Positions 1-4,540 of a stretch of DNA of 6,605 nt are shown one piece after another. Source of the DNA: Thermodesulfobacteriota bacterium (GTDB taxonomy: Bacteria > Desulfobacterota > BSN033 > UBA1163); contig JASEIE010000224.1 of NCBI GenBank assembly GCA_030024065.1, positions 1-6,605 on the forward strand, in the 5' to 3' direction. The position numbers and the translations under genes are program-made. The notes beneath the pieces were generated by a model that saw only the letters and a list, made by a program, of their open reading frames with translations, was not told the origin of the DNA and did not search any database. Numbering within the stretch: the first letter of the stretch is position 1; every line of letters starts with the position of its first letter.

Positions 1-80
1 GCACCGGACGAGGTATAAACGTTTCCAGGTCTCAGCAGCGCCGGAAAATAGGGTCAGGTCTATAATGTTAGACTTTTGGG
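1..80. mobile_element. Possible edge of an IS200/RAYT-like element
   Basis: Positions 45-80 contain AATAGGGTCAGGTCT followed by an AT-rich stretch. From memory, this resembles the flank of REP-associated (RAYT/Y1) transposase genes in environmental bacteria. Reading in frame from position 3, an open stretch runs off the left edge and ends at a TAA at 63-65. It could be the last 20 codons of such a transposase, but it is too short to recognise. No catalytic motif is visible because the body would lie outside the window. This is a resemblance call only. Confidence 0.25.
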
Positions 81-248
81 AAAGATATGATATGCAATAA
101 ACCATGGCACGATTGTTACTTGTTTATTTCAATCGAAAATCTTTCGTAGACCTTATTTACTGCATGTAAAGATAAGTAGGTGAAGTGGCGATATGGAAAC
201 GGGAAGATTATAGACAGAAAAAGGGGAGAGGCGGGAGTCTAGACGTTG
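81..248. other. Intergenic stretch with no recognised feature
   Basis: AT-rich DNA between the possible element edge and the hairpin repeats. I see no coding signal, tRNA, clear promoter or repeat on either strand. A minus-strand reading frame across 153-392 runs through the hairpin repeats and has no protein-like composition, so I do not call it a gene. Confidence 0.5.
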
Positions 249-340
249 TCCCTGCGAAGGCAGGGAACTATTCAAAATAACTGGGTTCCCGTTTTCACGG
301 GAACCCCTGGATTTCTGCTTCCCTGCCTGCGGCAGGCAGG
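249..340. repeat. REP-like cluster of three stem-loops
   Basis: Three hairpins stand in a row. The first pairs 249-255 (TCCCTGC) with 260-266 around a GAAG loop. The second pairs 283-291 (GGGTTCCCG) perfectly with 298-306 around a 6-nt loop. The third is a near-perfect palindrome, CCTGCCTGC at 322-330 with its complement at 332-340. Such CCTGCGAAGGCAGG and GGGTTCCC...GGGAACCC units are common dispersed repeats in anaerobic environmental genomes. The third belongs to the same palindrome family as 4328-4347 and 4430-4493. Confidence 0.75.
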
Positions 341-406
341 CGCAAGGAGGACAACAAGGAAATAGGTTTTGAATTTCAATGCCCCACAGCACTGCTGCGG
401 AGTAGT

Positions 407-510
407 TTATTTTTTCGTCATCTCTTTTAAGATCGGAATCACATTCTGAAAGTTGTCCACGATGCCGTAGTCAGCCACACCGAAGATAGGAGGGGGTGGG
501 GGGCCTGTGG
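407..510 (-). pseudogene. 3' remnant of a second etfA gene
   Basis: Read on the minus strand, 490 to 407 encodes PIFGVADYGIVDNFQNVIPI followed by LKEMTKK and a TAA stop at 407-409. This is the conserved C-terminus of an electron transfer flavoprotein alpha subunit. It aligns to the end of the intact etfA: 411-490 matches 1033-1112 at 62 of 80 bases without a gap. Of the 18 differences, 10 are silent, so the fragment comes from a once-functional, diverged paralogue rather than a fresh copy. Upstream, at about 491-520, similarity fades into a C-rich, frameshifted stretch (NHRPPTP in another frame, compare NKDPRAP). No start or nucleotide-binding body remains. Unlike the intact EtfA, the fragment keeps the family's usual Asp in VADYG. 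The plus-strand promoter and gene beginning at 539 occupy the place where the rest of the gene would be. Confidence 0.85.
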
Positions 511-538
511 TTGACTTCTTATTGCAATCCTGCAAGCC

Positions 539-566
539 TTGACATTGGTTTTAAAATGTGAATAAT
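539..566 (+). promoter_or_regulatory. Sigma70-like promoter of the DUF5618-like gene
   Basis: A perfect -35 box TTGACA (539-544) is followed after 16 bases by AATAAT (561-566), which matches TATAAT at 5 of 6 positions. Transcription would start near 573, giving a leader of about 18 nt that contains only the ribosome site AAGAGG and reaches the ATG at 591. The GTG at 558 would lie upstream of the transcript. Confidence 0.55.
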
Positions 567-574
567 CATAAATT

Positions 575-580
575 AAGAGG
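575..580 (+). promoter_or_regulatory. Ribosome binding site that sets the start at 591
   Basis: AAGAGG stands 10 bases before the ATG at 591. No comparable purine run precedes the in-frame GTG at 558, so this site favours the shorter, 124-residue product. Confidence 0.55.
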
Positions 581-590
581 TTTTAGTGAA

Positions 591-965
591 ATGAAAGAGG
601 CATTGCGTTATTTAAACAATGCAAAAGAAATACTTAAGTCTGCCCCTATTGAGGATAATGCGTATTCAGATGTCAAGCCTGTTCAGGAGGCCTGTGCAAC
701 GGCTTACCTTGCAGTATTAAAGGCAATAGATCTATGTTTACTCAACAGAGGCTTGAACAAAAAAGATCTTCCCAGATCTGTTGACGGTTATAGGAAGGCA
801 TTGCAGAAACATTTATCAATGCATGATGGAAAACTTTTAAGGGAATTTGAGAGGCTTTACGACCAACTCCACATCGCTGGCTATTACAGAGCACTTTTGC
901 ATGATGTGGATGTAGTTAAGGATGCAATAAAGGCTGCAAGAACTTTTATAGAAAAGGTAAAATAG
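591..965 (+). CDS. Small helical protein, DUF5618/HEPN-like
   Basis: A 124-residue, cytoplasmic, probably all-helical protein. It begins MKEALRYLNNAKEILKSAP and ends in YYRALLHDVDVVKDAIKAAR plus a short lysine-rich tail. The N-terminal EALRYLxNAKEIL pattern, the central AYLAVLKAIDLCL helix and the GYYRALLHD segment resemble the DUF5618/PaREP1 group of HEPN-like four-helix proteins. I recognise this by pattern, not by a search. The classic HEPN RNase motif (R-x4-6-H) is not clearly present: the only candidate is RALLH, with three residues between R and H, so RNase activity should not be assumed. The ATG at 591 is preferred over the in-frame GTG at 558 because AAGAGG lies 10 bases upstream and the promoter's -10 box covers 561-566. 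The gene stands alone, convergent with etfA 57 bases away. No nucleotidyltransferase (MNT) antitoxin partner is visible. It looks more AT-rich than its neighbours, which fits acquisition. Function unknown. Confidence 0.75.
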   Translation: MKEALRYLNNAKEILKSAPIEDNAYSDVKPVQEACATAYLAVLKAIDLCLLNRGLNKKDLPRSVDGYRKALQKHLSMHDGKLLREFERLYDQLHIAGYYRALLHDVDVVKDAIKAARTFIEKVK

Positions 966-1022
966 AAAGGCAGAGGTCTATAGGACGTAATAACTCTTTG
1001 ACGCCCCAACGTAAAGAATCCT

Positions 1023-1997
1023 CTATTTCATTCCTTTCGTCTTCTCTTTTAAAACTGGCATCACATTTTGGAAGTCATCTACGATTCCGTAGTGGGCGAC
1101 TCCGAAGATGGGGGCGCGGGGGTCCTTGTTGATGGCGATAATCGTATCAGAACCCTGCATGGCGGTGACATGCTGGAAGGCACCACTGATGCCGATGGCA
1201 ATATAGACCTTTGGCTTCACCGTCTTTCCAGAGATTCCCACCTGTCGTTCTTTGGGCAGCCAGTTTCGATCCACCACCGGCCGTGAGCAGGCAATCACTC
1301 CACCCAGATTCATTGCCACTTCTTTAATCATAGGAATATACTCAGGTCCTCCGATCCCCTGTCCTACAGAGACAATGATCTCTGCCTGAGTGATGTCCTC
1401 ACCTGTGATAGTGGCTTCAATATATTCAATAAATTTTTTTACATCGATTGTTCCCTGGAGTGGAGAGGATTCCATCACGATCCCACCTTTTCTTTCACAA
1501 GGCATCTTAGAACCGAATATGCCCGGCCGAATGGTGGCGATATACCCCTTCGATTCCCTCAAGGAGATATTGGCATTGACCTTCCCTCCATAGATGGAGC
1601 GGGTCGCTTTTAATCTGTTGTCCTCGAATGAGAGGCCGATGCAATCAGTAGCTAAAGGAAAATTCATTTCCACGGAGAGGCTTGGCGCCAGGTCCATCCC
1701 GAAGGCCGAGTGGCCCATTAAAAGAAGGTAGGGTTGATATTTTGAGATGAGGGAGGAGAGGGCTTTTTGATAAAGGATGGAATTAAAATTCTTTAGATTC
1801 TCATCCTCGACAACGAGAGCCTTTGGCACTCTTGTGGCCAGATCCTCAGCAAAGCTTTTCACATCGTGACCCAAGAGGATAGCCACAAAAGATGTTCCCT
1901 TCTGGTTGGCTAAATTCTCTCCAAGTCCTAACATCTCATAGGTGATATCCCGGATCTTTCCCTGTCGGTGTTCGACCAGTACAAAAATTTCTCCCAT
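1023..1997 (-). CDS. etfA: Electron transfer flavoprotein, alpha subunit
   Basis: EtfA (324 residues, usual length for the family) binds the mobile FAD and, with EtfB, carries electrons in the cytoplasm between flavin dehydrogenases and an acceptor. The N-terminal half (about 1-190) is the nucleotide-binding-like domain shared with EtfB. It has no N-terminal ferredoxin extension. The C-terminal FAD domain shows the full signature: CSRPVVDRNWLP (237-248), RQVGISGKTVKP (251-262), IAIGISGAFQH (266-276) and INKDPRAPIFGVAHYG (289-304). Departures from the usual QVGQTGK and VADYG are Ile255, Ser257 and His302. The ATG at 1997 is preceded by AGGAG at 2005-2009 with a 7-base spacer, which supports this start. 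The gene is the last of the hdrA, hdrD-like, etfB, etfA series. It is separated from etfB by 203 bases of repeats. A diverged copy of its 3' end lies at 407-510. Confidence 0.95.
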   Translation of the reverse strand: MGEIFVLVEHRQGKIRDITYEMLGLGENLANQKGTSFVAILLGHDVKSFAEDLATRVPKALVVEDENLKNFNSILYQKALSSLISKYQPYLLLMGHSAFGMDLAPSLSVEMNFPLATDCIGLSFEDNRLKATRSIYGGKVNANISLRESKGYIATIRPGIFGSKMPCERKGGIVMESSPLQGTIDVKKFIEYIEATITGEDITQAEIIVSVGQGIGGPEYIPMIKEVAMNLGGVIACSRPVVDRNWLPKERQVGISGKTVKPKVYIAIGISGAFQHVTAMQGSDTIIAINKDPRAPIFGVAHYGIVDDFQNVMPVLKEKTKGMK

Positions 1998-2023
1998 TGT
2001 TTAACTCCTCTTGTAAGAATTTT

Positions 2024-2165
2024 CCCTCTCCCTTGATGGGAGAGGGTTGGCCCTGAACCATGTGAGGTTCAGGACAGTCATGCACCCCACGTGGTGCATG
2101 GGGTGAGGGTGAACCAATCGGATATGATCCCCCTCCCCTCAATCCCCTCCCGCCAGGGGAGGGGA
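2024..2165. repeat. Hairpin-repeat block between etfB and etfA
   Basis: Four stem-loops: 2024-2032/2038-2046 (CCCTCTCCC arms, 5-nt loop); 2052-2059/2066-2073 (CCTGAACC arms); 2079-2086/2093-2100 (CATGCACC arms); 2143-2151/2157-2165 (TCCCCTCCC arms). The first hairpin with TTGG, and GGTGAGGGTGA from about 2102, look like two halves of one common dispersed repeat split by a 50-base segment holding hairpins 2 and 3. The block fills nearly all of the etfB-etfA gap and may cause partial transcription stops or mRNA processing. Confidence 0.75.
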
Positions 2166-2200
2166 GATTTAGAGTGAGTTTATTTTCAGAAACTCTGATG

Positions 2201-2968
2201 TCAACCTTTTTTCTTCTTAATGATCTCAGTCAACTGCCCTACGACTTCTTCTGGACTGCCTTTCAATATCTCTGCCATCTTTCCAACCGGTGGAAAGAAG
2301 ACCTGGTCGATGGTCGTACGAAGCGGTTCTTCTATGTTAAGCCCTATCTCTTCCACTCCGACTTCTTTGACCTCTTTATCCTCGGCCTCTAAAATGGCAG
2401 CGAGGGAGATATATTTGGGCTCATTGATACCGGTCTGAATAGTCAGGACAGCAGGAAGTTTGATTTCTACGACTTCATCGATTCCGCCCTCCAGTTCTCT
2501 TCGGACCGAGGCCAAGTCTCCGTTGATCTCGACATGGGTGACTATGGCTGCATGGGGAAGGCTTAAGGTCTGGGCCAGGGCCACTCCGACCTGTCCCCAA
2601 CCGTCATCTTCTGCCTGAACACCTGTCAATATGAGATCGAAGGATTGATTTTTAATGGTTTGAGAAAGTATTTTTGCAATGAGATGGGCATCGGAGGAAG
2701 GGGGTTCCTCTAATCTCAGAGCCTTATCTGCGCCCATGGCCAGACACCTCGTCAACACCTCTTTCGATTCCTCCGGGCCAACTGTGATGACAGTGACTTC
2801 ACCCTCATGCTTTTCCTTTAAAAGAACAGCCTCCCTCACCGCATAACCGTCCCAGTCATTGAGGGCAAAGACGAGATGGTCCTTCTTGATATCCTTTCCA
2901 TCCTTTTCAATGAAGATATCTGCCTCGGCTGTCTTCGGGATTCTTTTGACACAAACGATGATGTTCAT
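2201..2968 (-). CDS. etfB: Electron transfer flavoprotein, beta subunit
   Basis: EtfB (255 residues, usual length) pairs with EtfA and binds AMP in ordinary Etfs or a second FAD in bifurcating ones. It has the family's start (MNIIVCVKRIP), ALNDWDGYAVREAVLLKE (35-52), VTVITVGPEESKEVL (58-72) and the nucleotide loop TGVQAEDDGWGQVG (115-128). The beta signature runs from VRRELEGGIDEVVEIKLPAV (155-174) through INEPKYISLAAILEAEDKE (181-199). In ordinary Etfs the latter part is a basic recognition loop (NEPRY...IMKAKKK) that docks the dehydrogenase. Here it is acidic (ILEAEDKE), suggesting another partner. Whether the second site holds AMP or FAD cannot be read with certainty. The ATG at 2968 has a strong site, GGAGG, at 2974-2978 with a 5-base spacer. 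It lies downstream of hdrD-like across a 168-base gap holding a hairpin terminator candidate. Confidence 0.95.
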   Translation of the reverse strand: MNIIVCVKRIPKTAEADIFIEKDGKDIKKDHLVFALNDWDGYAVREAVLLKEKHEGEVTVITVGPEESKEVLTRCLAMGADKALRLEEPPSSDAHLIAKILSQTIKNQSFDLILTGVQAEDDGWGQVGVALAQTLSLPHAAIVTHVEINGDLASVRRELEGGIDEVVEIKLPAVLTIQTGINEPKYISLAAILEAEDKEVKEVGVEEIGLNIEEPLRTTIDQVFFPPVGKMAEILKGSPEEVVGQLTEIIKKKKG

Positions 2969-2983
2969 TTACCCCTCCGTTCA

Positions 2984-3065
2984 AATCCCCCCCTGTTCCC
3001 CCTCGGTTGCGAGTGTCGGTACGACAGTCGTTCCGACTCGTACCGACTTTTCTAAAAGGGGGATT
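2984..3065. repeat. Inverted repeat with an inner hairpin
   Basis: Outer arms AATCCCCC (2984-2991) and GGGGGATT (3058-3065) pair perfectly and match the widespread AAATCCCCC...AAAAGGGGGATT dispersed repeat. Inside lies a separate strong hairpin: GTCGGTACG (3015-3023) with CGTACCGAC (3039-3047), then AGTCG (3026-3030) with CGACT (3034-3038) around a TTC loop, with a bulged AC. It lies upstream of the etfB ribosome site. Confidence 0.7.
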
Positions 3066-3089
3066 ATCAATTTTTGTGGATTTCGAGGG

Positions 3090-3142
3090 CTGTAACTCAA
3101 CCCTTCAGTGTTGAAAATCAGGGCTAAAGCCCTGAGTTACAG
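3090..3142 (-). terminator. Terminator-like hairpin at the hdrD-like stop codon
   Basis: On the minus strand TCAGGGCT (3135-3128) pairs with AGCCCTGA (3125-3118) and is followed by TTTT, just after the hdrD-like stop at 3137-3139. This has the form of an intrinsic terminator. A longer pairing, 3090-3099 (CTGTAACTCA) with 3133-3142, wraps it and includes the last codons, so it may instead be a dispersed repeat that landed on the 3' end. If active, it would reduce read-through into etfB. Confidence 0.5.
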
Positions 3143-4264
3143 GGCTTCACTTATCAACTCCGCAATATCTTTTACAACAATCTGGTCTGCTGAGCCAGAG
3201 GTTTTAGTGGCATCTTCAAGGGTCATGAGGCAGAAAGGGCAGGCTGTGGCAATGACCTTTGCACCTAATCCAAGAGCTTCCTTGATTCGGATCTCTCCAT
3301 TTCGTTTTCCTTCCGTTCCTCCTTCTGCCCACATCCTTCCACCCCCTCCCTCACAGCAGAGGCTCCTCTCCCTCGATCTCTCCATTTCGACAAATTGGAT
3401 TTCCGGAATGGAGGAGAGAATCCTTCTCGGTTCCTCAAAGATGAGATTCTGTTTTCCAAGGAAACAGGGATCGTGAAAGGTGGTGAGGATATCCAATCCC
3501 TTTGACATGTTGAGTTTGCCGGTTTCAATTAACTCAGCCAACACTTGAGTGTAGTGTTGTGCCGGGATATTTAAGTCCGGGTATTCATTCTTGAAGGCAT
3601 TGTAGCAATGGGGGGAAATGGTGATGATCCTTTTAATGCCGGACTTTTTGAAAAGGGCCGTGTTATCCTTTGCGAGCTTTTTAAAGAGGGTCTGCTCCCC
3701 CATCCGCCGGATCTCGTTTCCACAACAGGACTCTTTCTTTCCAAGGATGCCGAAGTCAAGGCCTGCTTGTTGAAAGATCTTGACGAGGGCTATTGAAACA
3801 TTCTGAACTCTGGGGTCGTAGGAAGGGGCACAACCCACAAATAATAGTGTTTCAGATGTTTCTTCTCCGAAGATCTTTACTCCAAGGTCTTTTGCCCAAT
3901 CGGCTCTCCGGTCACGGAAACGACCCCATGGGTTCCCCTGAAGGAAGGTATTTTCAAGGGCATCTCTGATCGTTGAGGGGACCTCGCCTTTATTGGCAAG
4001 GAAATTTCTTATCCCCATGATCAGCTCAACGTTCTTCACTCCAGCAGGGCAGCGAAGGCTGCAGGTGCTGCAGGTCGTACAGGCCCATAGTTCAGGTTTC
4101 ATAAATAAAGGGGAGGGGTTGGCCGTAAAGTGAGTTTCCCTGACAAGCCTTCTCATATTGAGGGGGGATCTGAATTTAACCGGACACCCGCCTGTACACA
4201 CACCGCACTGGATGCAGATATTGAGTTGAAAGTCATGGATAAAACTCTTGGGATCTATTTTCAT
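3137..4264 (-). CDS. HdrD-like iron-sulfur protein (HdrC-HdrB fusion)
   Basis: A soluble 375-residue iron-sulfur oxidoreductase of the heterodisulfide reductase HdrD / GlpC / GlcF type. The N-terminal HdrC-like part has two CxxCxxCxxxCP motifs for [4Fe-4S] clusters, at Cys17/20/23/27 and Cys62/65/68/72. The C-terminal HdrB-like part has two CCG domains. The first has Cys145, CCG at 180-182 and SPHC ending at Cys220. The second has Cys267, CCEGGGG at 303-309 and CPFC at 342-345. Only the second keeps a full CxxC. No membrane helices are visible, unlike the membrane Etf:quinone oxidoreductases with related domains. The ATG at 4264 is preferred: an in-frame TTG at 4297 would start inside the repeat at 4294 and add 11 residues with no similarity I recognise. 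The ribosome site is weak (GAG). Its place between hdrA-like and etfBA suggests it passes electrons between HdrA and Etf. A role beside a GlcD-type 2-hydroxyacid oxidase remains possible. Confidence 0.88.
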   Translation of the reverse strand: MKIDPKSFIHDFQLNICIQCGVCTGGCPVKFRSPLNMRRLVRETHFTANPSPLFMKPELWACTTCSTCSLRCPAGVKNVELIMGIRNFLANKGEVPSTIRDALENTFLQGNPWGRFRDRRADWAKDLGVKIFGEETSETLLFVGCAPSYDPRVQNVSIALVKIFQQAGLDFGILGKKESCCGNEIRRMGEQTLFKKLAKDNTALFKKSGIKRIITISPHCYNAFKNEYPDLNIPAQHYTQVLAELIETGKLNMSKGLDILTTFHDPCFLGKQNLIFEEPRRILSSIPEIQFVEMERSRERSLCCEGGGGRMWAEGGTEGKRNGEIRIKEALGLGAKVIATACPFCLMTLEDATKTSGSADQIVVKDIAELISEAL

Positions 4265-4293
4265 TGTTGACTCATGTTTTATCGTATCAATTT

Positions 4294-4429
4294 CCAATCA
4301 TCAAATTCCAAGTTCCAAATAATATCCCCTGCCTGCCGGCAGGCAGGAATAACCAAACTCCAATAACCAAAAGATTTTGATTTTCTTGGAATTTCGGTCA
4401 TTGGATATTGGTCATTATTTGATTATTGG
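4294..4429. repeat. Large imperfect inverted repeat (MITE-like)
   Basis: Outer arms 4294-4306 and 4417-4429 pair at 12 of 13 positions (CCAATCATCAAAT against ATTTGATTATTGG). Inner arms 4348-4372 and 4392-4416 pair at 20 of 25. On the right the arms are contiguous; on the left they are split by 41 bases (4307-4347) that include a perfect palindrome. It resembles the AAATTCCAA/AATAACCAAA dispersed elements of many uncultured bacteria. No transposase is present. It lies directly upstream of the hdrD-like gene. Confidence 0.75.
4328..4347. repeat. Perfect 20-bp palindrome inside the left arm
   Basis: CCTGCCTGCC followed directly by its reverse complement. It interrupts the left arm of the larger inverted repeat and shares CCTGCCTGC with 322-330 and 4430-4438. 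Confidence 0.8.
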
Positions 4430-4493
4430 CCTGCCTGCGCGAAGCCCCGTCTCCAGAAGCCTTGCGGAGAGCAAGCGCTTCGGCGAAGGCAGG
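4430..4493. repeat. Third CCTGCCTGC palindrome, with a long loop
   Basis: CCTGCCT (4430-4436) pairs with AGGCAGG (4487-4493), and CGAAGC (4440-4445) with GCTTCG (4477-4482). A small inner hairpin pairs CTTGC (4461-4465) with GCAAG (4471-4475). It begins immediately after the right arm of the large inverted repeat. The sequence after it (TGCTTGGGATTTGGTGCTT) again looks like that repeat, as though the palindrome had split it. It lies 47 bases downstream of the hdrA-like stop. Confidence 0.7.
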
Positions 4494-4540
4494 TGCTTGG
4501 GATTTGGTGCTTAAAGCCCATATTCCATTTCCGACTTTTC

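Noticed and set aside
249..340. CRISPR array
   Set aside because: The hairpins differ from one another and there are no regular spacers.
153..392. Minus-strand reading frame of 79 codons
   Set aside because: It runs across the hairpin repeats and has a Pro/Ser/Cys-rich, non-protein-like composition; no family resemblance.
558..590. GTG at 558 as the start of the DUF5618-like gene
   Set aside because: No ribosome site precedes it, and it lies upstream of the predicted -10 box; the ATG at 591 has AAGAGG ten bases before it.
995..1017. Hairpin between the convergent DUF5618-like gene and etfA as a shared terminator
   Set aside because: The stem (TCTTTGACG with CGTAAAGA) has a bulge, is AT-rich and lacks a T run on either side; too weak to call.
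1936..2142. Minus-strand frame covering the etfB-etfA gap
   Set aside because: Made of repeat hairpins and out of frame with etfA; the strong ribosome site at 2005-2009 serves etfA.
4265..4297. TTG at 4297 as the start of the hdrD-like gene
   Set aside because: The extension begins inside the 4294-4429 repeat and adds 11 residues without family support; the ATG at 4264 gives a normal HdrC-like N-terminus.
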